From positions 55,169 through 119,168 of the forward strand of contig NZ_JBFTXJ020000014.1 of NCBI RefSeq assembly GCF_041379945.2: DNA of 64,000 bases. Reading direction: 5' to 3'. Origin of the DNA: Aneurinibacillus sp. REN35 (lineage in GTDB: Bacteria; Bacillota; Bacilli; Aneurinibacillales; Aneurinibacillaceae). Position 1 is the stretch's first letter. Every line of letters starts with the position of its first letter. Below the pieces are notes generated by a model. It worked only from the letters and a program-made list of their open reading frames with translations, was not told the origin of the DNA and made no database searches. Positions 36,190-45,222 of the stretch are shown here, piece after piece. The position numbers and the translations under genes were made by a program.

Positions 36190-36969
36190 ATGGGAGAGAA
36201 GGAGCGCCAATATATCTTGATTATGGTTGCGATGCTTTTTGTCCTGCTTGCCGCATATTATTATATGTATTATGTTCCGTTGCAAAAGGAGAAGGAACAG
36301 ACATTAATGCGGGTAGAGCAGTTAAAAGCACAGACGCAGAGCATACTCAAACGGGTCGAGAAGAAAGAAACGACACCGCCCCAAGAGCAGGTGAAGCGAA
36401 TCGCAGAACTTATCCCGGTACAGCCGTATACAGATCAATTGATTTTGGACTTGGGCAAGCTGCAGTCGTTAGGTGAGCTTCAGATTGAAAATGCAACCTT
36501 TGAAGAAGAGAAAGAGGTTAAAGTACAGGAACTTCCGAACCAGTTCATTCCGCAGGCCGCGAGACAGGGACAGGTTCCGCAGCAGAAAAGCAAGCAGGCG
36601 ATTAATGTTCAAGCTGCACAGAATGCACTTCCACCTGTAACCATCAAAAGCATTGAGATAACGTTAGCGATTAAAGGCGAGTATAAGAATATCTATAATT
36701 TTGTTACTGAAGCGCAGGATTTATCCCGTTATCTGCGTGTGGATATGCTAACATTTACCTCACCGGAAAAAGACGAATTTCAAATTCCAAAAGACAAAAA
36801 TCTAACGGCTTCACTGAAGCTAACAAGCTATTATGCACCACAGTACGCGTCGCTTCTAGACAAGCTGCCGCCTGTGAATGTAGAGCCGCCATCCGGTAAG
36901 TGGGACCCGACACAGTATCCAGTGATCAAAAAAGAAAACATACAAAATCCAACGCCTTCCGCACAGTAA
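36190..36969 (+). CDS. pilO: Type IV pilus alignment protein PilO
   Basis: 259 residues from ATG 36190 (TAGGTGGG 5 bp upstream; GTG 36181 lies inside that RBS). One membrane helix near the N-terminus (YILIMVAMLFVLLAAYYYMYY), a coiled coil (KEKEQTLMRVEQLKAQTQSI), and a C-terminal domain (ITLAIKGEYKNIYNFVTEAQ) as in PilO. It pairs with PilN on the outside face of the membrane. Last gene of the pil run. Confidence 0.83.
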   Translation: MGEKERQYILIMVAMLFVLLAAYYYMYYVPLQKEKEQTLMRVEQLKAQTQSILKRVEKKETTPPQEQVKRIAELIPVQPYTDQLILDLGKLQSLGELQIENATFEEEKEVKVQELPNQFIPQAARQGQVPQQKSKQAINVQAAQNALPPVTIKSIEITLAIKGEYKNIYNFVTEAQDLSRYLRVDMLTFTSPEKDEFQIPKDKNLTASLKLTSYYAPQYASLLDKLPPVNVEPPSGKWDPTQYPVIKKENIQNPTPSAQ

Positions 36970-36986
36970 TCGCGCAGGGCGTTTTT
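36951..36986 (+). terminator. Intrinsic terminator of the pil operon
   Basis: AACGCC (36951-36956) pairs with GGCGTT (36978-36983) followed by TTT; the stop codon of pilO lies in the loop. Confidence 0.6.
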
Positions 36987-36989
36987 TCA

Positions 36990-37019
36990 TTCATAAATAA
37001 AGAGCGTATCTCATACAGT
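36990..37019 (+). promoter_or_regulatory. Possible sporulation (sigma-E-like) promoter before spoIIB
   Basis: TTCATAAA (36990-36997), 14 bp, CATACAGT (37012-37019). The -10 matches sigma-E CATACAMT at 7 of 8 positions, the -35 matches 5 of 8. The gene downstream is a sporulation gene, but I am not sure that B. subtilis spoIIB is read by sigma-E. Confidence 0.35.
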
Positions 37020-37056
37020 GGACTAAGGACACTTTCTTTAGGAAGGGAGACGCTTC

Positions 37057-38265
37057 ATGATGAAGAAAAGCCCGGAGTACACAATCCGTATCAAGCCGAA
37101 GATAGAGCCGCTCCGATCCGGGACCCGCACACTTGATACACCGCCTCAGCCTATCATCAAGCTCAACACAGCCAAAGTAGAAATCACCCGCACACAACCC
37201 GAAGCAGAAGCTGAGAATACGGCAGCAGGTCATCCGGTCATTGAACCTATTATTTCGAGCATCCCCGAACTGAACATAGAAGAAATCAATACCATCCGCT
37301 TTACACCGGGACGCAAATCATTGCTTTCGGGAAAAAAGTGGACAGGACATACATTTAGACCTCCTAAGAATCTCTTTCGTCTTTCGGCGGTAGCTGGCGG
37401 CGCGGTGATGATCGGACTTCTGCTTGGCTATGTGGTTCTGCAGACCTTCACTTCAGAAGCGCCAAGAGCAGAAGAGGAGAAGGCACCTATTGTTGTGGGA
37501 CAAGCACAGCAACAGCAGCAAGGAAAGTTGGCCATACAAGAACTCGGGAAGACAGCACCGAAGACAGAACAAGCAGGCCCCGCCGCTTCTGCACCACCTG
37601 TAGCTAGTGCTCCAAAAACAAAGCCTTTGACCTTAACGCTTCCGGTTGTTCCGCTGTATATCGTACAGGGCGGAGTATTTAGCACGAAAGATGGGGCGCA
37701 GCAGGAACGTACCGCAGTTCAGCAGAAGGGCTGGCCCGCACATATGGAGGAAGAGGCGGGCAAGCATATATTGTTTCTTGGCGTAAGCGCCTCACGCGAT
37801 GACGCGCTATCGCTTGCCCAGGCGTATCGGGCGTCCAAGCAGGAAGTATACATTAAGGAGAGAAGCCTCCCTGCAGGTACGGTGACGCTCTCCGTTCCAG
37901 AAGCGCTATCACAGGGTGAAGTGGAACAGATTCAGAAGCTTGGCGATGCGCAGGCAAGGCTGTTTCAGACCGTATCCCTTGTAATTGGAAGCGGCTTTAA
38001 AGAAGGGAAGATCCCACAGGCTGAACTTGATAAAGTGCTTGCGCAGCATAGAGAGGTTCTACAGCGGGGCCGAAGCGCCACAGCCGTATTGCCGGAGAAG
38101 CCGAAGGCGCTGCTGCAGAAATCACTGAATGAGATGACGACAGCTATTACGACACTGCAGCAATTCGCCAATCAGCCAAATAAGGCATATTTGTGGCAGT
38201 CCGAAGACAATATTCTCCGGTTCATTTCATTTTATAAGCAATGGCAGCAGGCGTTAGCAGGGTAA
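37057..38265 (+). CDS. spoIIB: SpoIIB-like SPOR-domain protein
   Basis: 402 residues. A cytoplasmic N-terminal part (about 100 residues) precedes one membrane helix (LSAVAGGAVMIGLLLGYVVL, about 108-127), a Gln/Pro/Ala-rich linker, and a SPOR domain (YIVQGGVFSTKDGAQQER to about residue 285) that should bind denuded septal peptidoglycan. Position between the prepilin peptidase region and maf is exactly that of spoIIB in B. subtilis, where it aids septal wall thinning and engulfment. Sequence of this family is poorly conserved, so the name rests on layout plus synteny. Confidence 0.78.
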   Translation: MMKKSPEYTIRIKPKIEPLRSGTRTLDTPPQPIIKLNTAKVEITRTQPEAEAENTAAGHPVIEPIISSIPELNIEEINTIRFTPGRKSLLSGKKWTGHTFRPPKNLFRLSAVAGGAVMIGLLLGYVVLQTFTSEAPRAEEEKAPIVVGQAQQQQQGKLAIQELGKTAPKTEQAGPAASAPPVASAPKTKPLTLTLPVVPLYIVQGGVFSTKDGAQQERTAVQQKGWPAHMEEEAGKHILFLGVSASRDDALSLAQAYRASKQEVYIKERSLPAGTVTLSVPEALSQGEVEQIQKLGDAQARLFQTVSLVIGSGFKEGKIPQAELDKVLAQHREVLQRGRSATAVLPEKPKALLQKSLNEMTTAITTLQQFANQPNKAYLWQSEDNILRFISFYKQWQQALAG

Positions 38266-38282
38266 CCTGATTAAACGGGTAG

Positions 38283-38318
38283 AAAAAACACGAAGGAAGC
38301 ATATCTTTCGTGTTTTTT
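38283..38318 (+). terminator. Intrinsic terminator after spoIIB
   Basis: CACGAA (38289-38294) pairs with TTCGTG (38307-38312), extended by a run of A before and T after; six T residues follow. Confidence 0.82.
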
Positions 38319-38471
38319 CTTTGAAATTGAAATGTAATGTAGATTGGCTGGTTTTCGCTGTTGTACTGCCCGTATGTCTTTGCTAAACTTAGTATGATAT
38401 ATGGCTATAAGGAAGAAGAAGTGTGTATTCGCAGTAAAGTCGCATCAATGAGTAGGAGCAGGTGAATCATA

Positions 38472-39077
38472 TTGTCGAAAGCAAACCAGCCTTCCATTGT
38501 CCTGGCGTCGGCATCAGCCAGACGTAAAGAATTGCTGACCGGGCTTGGCCTGACGTTTACCGTACAGCCGAGTGTAGCAAGTGAAGTCGTCGAGGAAAAG
38601 GTATCGCCCGATGAGTTCGTAACCATTCTTGCCCGCCGTAAAGCACAGGACGTAGCATTTTCCCTCGCGGATAACGAAGATGAATCGTATCTGGTTATTG
38701 GCTCGGATACGGTCGTTGTTGTTGACGGCGAGATTTTGGGTAAGCCGGAGCATGAAGAAGAAGCTTTCCGTATGCTATCAAGACTCTCCGGCCGGACACA
38801 TACGGTGTACACCGGTTTATGTGTAGTTGATACGGTGACGGGCAGAGAAAAAGTGGGATATCGTGCAACGGATGTAACGATGCGCGAGCTTACACCAGAT
38901 CGCATCCGCCGCTACATTGCCACAGGTGAACCGATGGATAAAGCCGGCGCCTACGGCATTCAGGGATACGGAGCGACGCTTGTCTCCCACCTCGACGGCG
39001 ATTATTTTGCAGTCGTCGGTCTTCCGGTTGCATTAACTAGTGACTTTTTGGAAGAATTTGGTATAAAATTACTGTAG
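38472..39077 (+). CDS. maf: Maf-family nucleotide pyrophosphatase
   Basis: 201 residues, TTG start at 38472 supported by AGGAGCAGGTGA upstream. Maf proteins hydrolyse dTTP, UTP and modified nucleotides; Maf overproduction blocks septation in B. subtilis. Motifs: VLASASARRKELL (N-terminal S-x-S-x-R-R), VIGSDTVVVVDGEILGKP, and PMDKAGAYGIQGYGA. Followed by radC and mreB as in Bacillus. Confidence 0.95.
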   Translation: MSKANQPSIVLASASARRKELLTGLGLTFTVQPSVASEVVEEKVSPDEFVTILARRKAQDVAFSLADNEDESYLVIGSDTVVVVDGEILGKPEHEEEAFRMLSRLSGRTHTVYTGLCVVDTVTGREKVGYRATDVTMRELTPDRIRRYIATGEPMDKAGAYGIQGYGATLVSHLDGDYFAVVGLPVALTSDFLEEFGIKLL

Positions 39078-39166
39078 GTGCTGCGCGCTCAGCCAGTGCT
39101 TATAGGGGAGACACCTTACGCAAGACAGCATGAAAACCCCAGACGTAAACGAAATGGGGAATCCAT

Positions 39167-39880
39167 ATGAAACAAATGGACATGCTGTCACAAGAGTATT
39201 ATCCAACGCTTCGTGAGATACCAGAGTCGGATCGTCCGCGAGAAAGAATGATGCAGGCAGGACCCGGAGCGCTGTCGAACGCTGAATTGCTAGCGATTCT
39301 TCTGCGCACCGGGTCGGCTGAGGAATCAGTCATGTCGCTCTCCTGTCGCGTGTTGAACCAGGTCGGAGGACTGCGTGGGCTGAAGTCGGCCTCTTTTGAA
39401 GAATTAACGTCCTTAAAAGGGATTGGTCCAGCTAAGGCTCTGCTTCTAATGGCAGTCCTTGAATTAGGCAAGCGTATGGGCAGTGCACATTTCTCCGATA
39501 GAATTACGATTCGCTCACCAAAGGATGCAGCAGATGTTATGATGGAAGAGATGCGCTATCATACCCAGGAACATTTCGTCTGCTTATACCTCAATACGAA
39601 AAATCATATCATCGGCAGAGAGACGATTTTCATCGGTAGTTTGAACTCATCCATTGTTCATCCCCGCGAAGTCTACAAGGAAGCCATTCGCCGTAGTAGT
39701 GCCTCTGTGATATGCCTTCACAATCATCCAAGTGGGGATGCCAGCCCAAGCCGGGAAGACATCGACGTTACACGCCGCCTGCAGGAAGCGGGCCGTATTT
39801 TAGGAATTGAACTGCTCGACCATATCATTATTGGGGATGGGCAATTTTATAGTTTAAAGGAAAAAGGACATTTTCAATAA
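39167..39880 (+). CDS. radC: RadC/YsxA family JAB-domain protein
   Basis: 237 residues. The N-terminal helix-hairpin-helix part (SNAELLAILLRTGS, LTSLKGIGPAKALLLM) is followed by a JAMM/MPN-type domain with the metal motif HNHPSGDASPSREDIDVT. Despite the name, a role in DNA repair is not established. Its stop codon lies inside the perfect inverted repeat at 39871-39903. Confidence 0.95.
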   Translation: MKQMDMLSQEYYPTLREIPESDRPRERMMQAGPGALSNAELLAILLRTGSAEESVMSLSCRVLNQVGGLRGLKSASFEELTSLKGIGPAKALLLMAVLELGKRMGSAHFSDRITIRSPKDAADVMMEEMRYHTQEHFVCLYLNTKNHIIGRETIFIGSLNSSIVHPREVYKEAIRRSSASVICLHNHPSGDASPSREDIDVTRRLQEAGRILGIELLDHIIIGDGQFYSLKEKGHFQ

Positions 39881-39903
39881 GCTATCATTTTGCTTATTGA
39901 AAA
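39871..39903. repeat. Perfect 12-bp inverted repeat over the mreB -35 region
   Basis: TTTTCAATAAGC (39871-39882), 9-nt loop, GCTTATTGAAAA (39892-39903). No T-run follows, so it is a poor terminator. The right arm contains the mreB -35 hexamer TTGAAA (39897-39902). Confidence 0.75.
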
Positions 39904-39924
39904 TATACGTGTTTTCAGTATAAT
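39897..39924 (+). promoter_or_regulatory. Sigma-A promoter of the mreB operon
   Basis: TTGAAA (39897-39902), 16 bp, TATAAT (39919-39924), 57 bp upstream of the mreB ATG. The -35 lies in the right arm of the inverted repeat at 39871-39903. Confidence 0.65.
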
Positions 39925-39981
39925 TTTATAGTTGTCGTACGATTACATACGCGCTTAATCATGAAGGGAGAAATTACACCA

Positions 39982-41019
39982 ATGTTTGGTAGCTTTAATA
40001 GAGATATGGGTATTGACCTTGGCACGGCCAATACGCTTGTATATGCGAAGTCAAAAGGAATCGTGGTTCGGGAGCCTTCCGTTGTTGCATTGCGCACAGA
40101 TACGGGTAGTATTGAGGCCGTAGGGAATTCGGCAAAGAGTATGATTGGAAGAACGCCGGGGAATATCGTAGCCGTTCGTCCGATGAAAGACGGTGTTATC
40201 GCTGATTTTGAGACGACAGCAACCATGCTGCGCTATTTCATCGACCAGGCACAGAAGAGCCGCGGTCTTTTCTCGCGCAAGCCAAACGTTATGGTCTGTG
40301 TACCTTCCGGCATTACTGCTGTAGAGAAGCGTGCGGTAGAAGATGCAACCAAGCTTGCGGGAGCGCGTGAGGCGTTTACAATTGAAGAGCCATTCGCTGC
40401 AGCAATCGGTGCGGATCTGCCTGTATGGGAGCCGACAGGAAGCATGGTGGTAGACATTGGTGGCGGTACGACAGAAGTAGCGATTATCTCGCTTGGCGGG
40501 ATTGTAACAAGCAAATCAATTCGGGTAGCCGGAGATGAGATGGATGAAGCGATCATCCAATATATTAAGAAAAAGTACAATCTTATGATCGGGGAGCGGA
40601 CTTCGGAAACGTTGAAGATGGAGATTGGTTCTGCCATTCCACCGGAGCAGCCGGAGACGCTCGACATTCGCGGCCGAGATTTGATTTCTGGTCTGCCGAA
40701 GACGATTGAGATTACTGCACAAGAGATTGCGGATGCGCTGAGTGAGACAGTGGCAAGCATTGTAGACGCAGTGAAAATTACGCTGGAGAAGAGTCCGCCG
40801 GAGCTTGCGGCTGATATTATGGATCGTGGAATTGTATTAACCGGTGGCGGTGCGCTGCTGCGTAATATGGACAAGCTGCTGGCTGATGAGACGGGCATGC
40901 CGGTACTCGTAGCGGAGAATGCGCTCGATTGCGTAGCGATCGGTACGGGTCGCGCGCTTGAGAATCTTCACTTGTTTAAGTCTAAGTCCGGCATTACGAT
41001 GCGTTCCGGACGAAAGTAA
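39982..41019 (+). CDS. mreB: Rod shape-determining protein MreB
   Basis: 345 residues from ATG 39982. An upstream in-frame ATG at 39961 overlaps the RBS GAAGGGAG and is not used. Bacterial actin that organises the elongasome under the membrane. Motifs: [15 protein letters not shown] (phosphate 1), [19 protein letters not shown] (phosphate 2), and [28 protein letters not shown] (adenosine region). Starts the mreBCD-minCD run. Confidence 0.98.
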   Translation: MFGSFNRDMGIDLGTANTLVYAKSKGIVVREPSVVALRTDTGSIEAVGNSAKSMIGRTPGNIVAVRPMKDGVIADFETTATMLRYFIDQAQKSRGLFSRKPNVMVCVPSGITAVEKRAVEDATKLAGAREAFTIEEPFAAAIGADLPVWEPTGSMVVDIGGGTTEVAIISLGGIVTSKSIRVAGDEMDEAIIQYIKKKYNLMIGERTSETLKMEIGSAIPPEQPETLDIRGRDLISGLPKTIEITAQEIADALSETVASIVDAVKITLEKSPPELAADIMDRGIVLTGGGALLRNMDKLLADETGMPVLVAENALDCVAIGTGRALENLHLFKSKSGITMRSGRK

Positions 41020-41033
41020 GCAGGTGGTAGGGA

Positions 41034-41939
41034 GTGACCAATTTTTTCGGGAATAAACGATTGATCGCGATATTGATCGGCCTGATTGTGCTGATTGCGG
41101 TGATGGGCGCTACGTTAAAAGAGCGCCCTGTTCCCACTTGGCCGGAACGATTTGCTAAGGATTCGGTATCGTTCGTTCAGGGGATTTTATATAAACCGGC
41201 AGCGATGGTATCAGGCTTTTTCGATAATATTAAGCATATTTATTATGTGTACGATGAGAACAAAGTGCTGAAATCCCAGCTTGATCAGCATGCGAAGCTT
41301 CAGGTGGAAGTGGAGGAACTTCGACGTCAGAATGAGAAGCTGCGTTCAATGATGAACATTTCAGAGAATAAGCTTGGTGGAAACAAGCCGTATGTAGCGG
41401 ATGTAATTGCGCGTACGCCAGATCGCTGGAATAATATGCTGACAATTGGTAAGGGGAAAAATGACGGCATTGAACCGGATATGGCAGTCGTATCCGCGCA
41501 GGGGGCGTTAATCGGACGCATTCAGAGTGTATCAGCCTTCTCTTCCCAAGTAGAGCTGTTAATGGATATTGAAGAGGCGAATCATATCTCTGCCGTTATC
41601 CAAGGCAATCAGGCGATTTATGGCGTGATCGAGAGCTATGATCTTAACAATCATGAATTGATTATGCGTAAGATCCCGAAGACGCGTGATCTCAAGGTTA
41701 CGCCCGGTCAATATGTGACGACATCCGGTATGGGTGGCGTCATGCCAGCGGGGCTTATTATCGGACAGGTCAGCTCCGTTGGAGACGGGGACTACGGCTT
41801 GACGCAGACCGCACGCGTTAAACCGCTTGCGAATTTCTATCAGATCGAGCAGGTGTTTGTGGTGAAGCGTAATTTTGTAGCGAAGCCTGAGCAGACACCG
41901 CAGGATCAGAAGCAGAATGCCAAGAAGGCCGGTAAGTAG
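41034..41939 (+). CDS. mreC: Rod shape-determining protein MreC
   Basis: 301 residues with a GTG start (41034) behind AGGTGG. One N-terminal membrane helix (LIAILIGLIVLIAVMGATL), a coiled coil (KLQVEVEELRRQNEKLRSMM), then the double beta-barrel MreC domain (VIARTPDRWNNMLTIGKGKN). It bridges MreB with extracytoplasmic wall enzymes. Confidence 0.95.
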   Translation: MTNFFGNKRLIAILIGLIVLIAVMGATLKERPVPTWPERFAKDSVSFVQGILYKPAAMVSGFFDNIKHIYYVYDENKVLKSQLDQHAKLQVEVEELRRQNEKLRSMMNISENKLGGNKPYVADVIARTPDRWNNMLTIGKGKNDGIEPDMAVVSAQGALIGRIQSVSAFSSQVELLMDIEEANHISAVIQGNQAIYGVIESYDLNNHELIMRKIPKTRDLKVTPGQYVTTSGMGGVMPAGLIIGQVSSVGDGDYGLTQTARVKPLANFYQIEQVFVVKRNFVAKPEQTPQDQKQNAKKAGK

Positions 41940-41967
41940 GCACCGGGGGAAGGCAGGATCATATCAA

Positions 41968-42486
41968 GTGAAGATTGGCGCAATATCGATAGTTATGTTT
42001 GTATTGTTTCTCATTGAAGGTACGGTTGCTCAGGTGTTTGCCCCGGAAGCGTGGGGGCTTCCCTGGATCATCGTTCCCCGCTTTGTGCTCGTAGGGGTTA
42101 TATTTATCGGCTTGTATATTGGCCGAAGACAAGCCCTGTACTTCGGTTTGTTCTTCGGTCTTTTGTATGATGTGGTGTATACGGAAGTGATCGGTGTCAA
42201 TGCATTTACCACAGCGACGCTTGGGTATTTGGCTGGCCTTACTTCTCGTTACTTCCACCAGAATTGGCTGCTGGTGCTGGTGAACGTACTAGTGGTCGTA
42301 TTCATAAACGAGTGGCTTGTCTACCAACTGTATCATTTGTTTAACCGTGCCTTCATGGATATGGGCGGATTGTTTATGAAAGAGATTGTGCCGACTGTCA
42401 TCGTTAATGCACTGTTTACGATGCTAATTTTCCGTCCAATGAGTAAGCTTGCGAAAAAGTCCAGGGTGAATCAAGAGATTGCGTAA
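41968..42486 (+). CDS. mreD: Rod shape-determining protein MreD
   Basis: 172 residues from GTG 41968, preceded by AAGGCAGGA; the longer open frame begins inside mreC and lacks similarity. Five to six hydrophobic helices make up nearly all of it, with the MreD pattern FFGLLYDVVYTEVIGVNAF in the middle. Integral membrane partner of MreC. Confidence 0.9.
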   Translation: MKIGAISIVMFVLFLIEGTVAQVFAPEAWGLPWIIVPRFVLVGVIFIGLYIGRRQALYFGLFFGLLYDVVYTEVIGVNAFTTATLGYLAGLTSRYFHQNWLLVLVNVLVVVFINEWLVYQLYHLFNRAFMDMGGLFMKEIVPTVIVNALFTMLIFRPMSKLAKKSRVNQEIA

Positions 42487-42559
42487 GAGCGATACGGAGT
42501 CGGCAGGAAATGACGGCTCGCGCAGCGAATACGTTAGAGTATGGGGTGGATCTTTGGCT

Positions 42560-43234
42560 ATGACGAAAACAAAGCAAAAAGTAGTGATCAAAGGAACCAA
42601 AGAAGGCCTCGTTTTTCTTTTGGACGATGCCTGCTCATTTGACGAACTTCTAGAAGAGTTGCAGGAGAAGATTGAGAAAAGCCACCAACAGATTTTGGCT
42701 GGTCCGATCATCAGCATTCATGTTCGATTAGGGATGCGTTATGTGACCGGGAAGCAGGAGCAGCGCATACGGGAAATACTGAAGCAGCGGGGAAATCTCG
42801 TTGTCCGAGCCATCGAGTCTGAAGTCACTACGAAGGAAGAAGCGCTAAGGGATAAGCTTGCTTCACAGGTGCGTGTCTACGCGCGCACGGTACGATCCGG
42901 GCAGGTAATCCGCCATGAAGGGGATTTGCTTTTGCTTGGTGATATTAACTCGGGTGCACTGGTCATGTGTACGGGCAGTCTTTTCGTGCTCGGTGCGCTG
43001 CGCGGTGCGGCACATGCCGGATGTGAAGGAAATCAGAAGTGCATTATCGCTGCACATCAGATGTTTCCGACACAGGTGCGCATCGCAGGCATCATGAATC
43101 CTGCATCGGATGACCGTAATCCGGAAGAGATGACGAATATGGAATTTGCGTACATTGCCGAAGGGCGATTGACGATTGAAAAAATGAATCAATTGCATAA
43201 AATCCGACCTGACTTGGGTCGGTTTGTCATATAG
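42560..43234 (+). CDS. minC: Septum site-determining protein MinC
   Basis: 224 residues from ATG 42560 (GGGGTGGA upstream). The N-terminal FtsZ-antagonising domain (about 1-100, VVIKGTKEGLVFLLDD) is followed by the C-terminal beta-helix (VRSGQVIRHEGDLLLLGDIN, GALRGAAHAGCEG) that dimerises and binds MinD. Followed 11 bp later by minD. Confidence 0.95.
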   Translation: MTKTKQKVVIKGTKEGLVFLLDDACSFDELLEELQEKIEKSHQQILAGPIISIHVRLGMRYVTGKQEQRIREILKQRGNLVVRAIESEVTTKEEALRDKLASQVRVYARTVRSGQVIRHEGDLLLLGDINSGALVMCTGSLFVLGALRGAAHAGCEGNQKCIIAAHQMFPTQVRIAGIMNPASDDRNPEEMTNMEFAYIAEGRLTIEKMNQLHKIRPDLGRFVI

Positions 43235-43245
43235 GGGGGATCCTC

Positions 43246-44043
43246 GTGGGTGAAGCCATTGTGGTTACATCGGGCAAGGGCGGGGTCGGCAAGACGACGA
43301 CCACCGCGAATATAGGAACAGCTCTTGCGCAGTTGGGCAAGAGAGTATGCATGATAGATACGGACATCGGTCTGCGCAATCTGGATTTGGTTATGGGATT
43401 GGAAAACCGGATTATTTTTGATCTGGTGGATGTAATTGAAGGTAGCTGTAAATTGCATCAGGCAATGATCAAAGACAAGAGATTCGACGATGCACTCTAT
43501 CTGCTTCCTGCAGCACAGACGAAGGATAAATCGGCGGTTACACCTGAGCAGGTAGAGGAGCTGGTAAACCGCCTGAAGGCGGACTTCGACTATGTGCTAA
43601 TCGATTGTCCCGCAGGCATTGAGCAGGGATTTAAAAACGCGGTCGCTGGCGCGGATAAGGCGATTGTCGTCACAACTCCGGAGATTTCATCCATTCGGGA
43701 TGCGGACCGGGTTATTGGCCTCTTAGAGCGAGAAGAGCTTACAGCGACGTATCTTGTTGTTAATCGTATCCGGCCTCATATGACACGCACAGGTGACATG
43801 CTTGATGTTGATGATGTCGTCGCCATGCTCTCGGTAGATCCGATTGGCTATGTGCCGGATGACGAGGAAGTAATTAAACATTTGAATTTAAAAGAGCCGG
43901 TTGCAATGAATCACGAAGCGAAAGCAGGGATCGCATACCGCAACATCGCACGCCGCATTCTAGGCGATTCGGTGCCGTTTTTGAATATGGATGAACCGGA
44001 AGGGTTTTTCAAAAAAGTGAAGCGGTTATTCGGTATCAAATAA
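43246..44043 (+). CDS. minD: Septum site-determining ATPase MinD
   Basis: 265 residues with GTG start at 43246. Deviant Walker A VTSGKGGVGKTTTT, IDTDIGLRNLDLVMGLE, and LIDCPAGIEQGF. The C-terminal GFFKKVKRLFGIK is the amphipathic membrane-targeting helix. It recruits MinC to the membrane to block polar division. Confidence 0.98.
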   Translation: MGEAIVVTSGKGGVGKTTTTANIGTALAQLGKRVCMIDTDIGLRNLDLVMGLENRIIFDLVDVIEGSCKLHQAMIKDKRFDDALYLLPAAQTKDKSAVTPEQVEELVNRLKADFDYVLIDCPAGIEQGFKNAVAGADKAIVVTTPEISSIRDADRVIGLLEREELTATYLVVNRIRPHMTRTGDMLDVDDVVAMLSVDPIGYVPDDEEVIKHLNLKEPVAMNHEAKAGIAYRNIARRILGDSVPFLNMDEPEGFFKKVKRLFGIK

Positions 44044-44076
44044 ACGCGGTGCGAACACAGCATCGGGGGATAAAGC

Positions 44077-45207
44077 ATGGATTTCGAAAAAAAGTATATA
44101 CGCAACTTGGATTGGTTATTAATTTTGCTGCTGATGTGTCTCGGGATTTTTAGCTTCATCGGTATCTCCGGTGCGACAGCGACGGCTAACTATGAATGGA
44201 AGCAGGTCGCCTGGTATGCGATCGGGTTTACAATATTAGCAGTCATTCTGCTGTTTGATTACCATGTGTTCAATAACTTTGCATATATGCTGTATGGCAT
44301 TGGATTGGTGCTGATTATCGGCGTATTATTCATGCCTGCCAAAAGCGGTGCGCACAGTTGGTATCAACTTGGCTTCGTGGACTTTCAGCCTTCTGAGTTG
44401 ATGAAGATCTTTACCATTATAGCGGTCGCCAAGTATATTTCGAATAAGGATGAGAAGGAAGAATCGGTGAATAATATAAAAGCATTATTCCCGATCTTTC
44501 TTTTGGTTGGCGTGCCGTTGCTGTTGATTTTAAAGCAGCCTGATCTCGGATCTGCGCTTGTATTTATAGGGATTCTTGTCAGCATGCTAATCGTGGCAGG
44601 TATACCGATGCGATACTTCGCTATATTAGGGATGGTCGGTGCGATTGTTATCGGTGCATTAGGCTACACCGTTACATTCCATAGAGCGTTCTTTCTCGAA
44701 AATATTATGCACGAATATCAGTGGATGCGGATTGAGTCCTGGCTTAAGCCGGAGGCCTATCCAAAGGAAGGCTACCAATTGATGCAGTCGCTTACGGCGA
44801 TTGGATCGGGCCAGTTGCTTGGCAAGGGCATCAATCAAGGGACGCAGGCGCGAAATGGATGGGTGCCGGTCGGTGAGAGTGACTTCGTATTCACTGTTAT
44901 TGCCGAAGAACTTGGCTTTATCGGTTCTAGCATTCTGATTTTTATTTACTTCTTCTTCATCTATCGGATGATTCGCATCGCGATGGAGGCCAAGGATACG
45001 TTTGGGATGTATATCATTGCCGGTGTTATAGGGATGTATGTATTCCAGATCTTTGAGAATATTGGCATGACGATTCAATTAATGCCGATTACTGGTCTTC
45101 CGCTGCCGTTTATCAGCTATGGGGGCAGCTCGCTTGTGACGAATTTTTTCATCATGGGAATTGTGCTAAATGTTGGTATGCGCAGGAAAAAGCTTATGTT
45201 TGAATGA
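44077..45207 (+). CDS. rodA: Rod shape-determining SEDS glycosyltransferase RodA
   Basis: 376 residues, about ten membrane helices. SEDS signatures: HSWYQLGFVDFQPSELMKI, ESWLKPEAYPKEGYQLMQSL, VGESDFVFTVIAEELGFIG, and the end LPLPFISYGGSSLVTNF. RodA polymerises lipid II during side-wall growth with a class B PBP. In B. subtilis rodA is not placed between minD and spoIVFA, so this is a local difference that brings the elongasome genes together. Terminator at 45223. Confidence 0.95.
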   Translation: MDFEKKYIRNLDWLLILLLMCLGIFSFIGISGATATANYEWKQVAWYAIGFTILAVILLFDYHVFNNFAYMLYGIGLVLIIGVLFMPAKSGAHSWYQLGFVDFQPSELMKIFTIIAVAKYISNKDEKEESVNNIKALFPIFLLVGVPLLLILKQPDLGSALVFIGILVSMLIVAGIPMRYFAILGMVGAIVIGALGYTVTFHRAFFLENIMHEYQWMRIESWLKPEAYPKEGYQLMQSLTAIGSGQLLGKGINQGTQARNGWVPVGESDFVFTVIAEELGFIGSSILIFIYFFFIYRMIRIAMEAKDTFGMYIIAGVIGMYVFQIFENIGMTIQLMPITGLPLPFISYGGSSLVTNFFIMGIVLNVGMRRKKLMFE

Positions 45208-45222
45208 GGTACGACAATAAGG

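Noticed and set aside
18936..36986. The pilus region considered as a prophage or integrative element
   Set aside because: No integrase, transposase, terminal repeats or att-like duplications are visible at its edges; it replaces comC within conserved gene order.
39961..39981. ATG at 39961 as mreB start
   Set aside because: GAAGGGAG immediately after it is the RBS for ATG 39982, which gives the standard [14 protein letters not shown] start.
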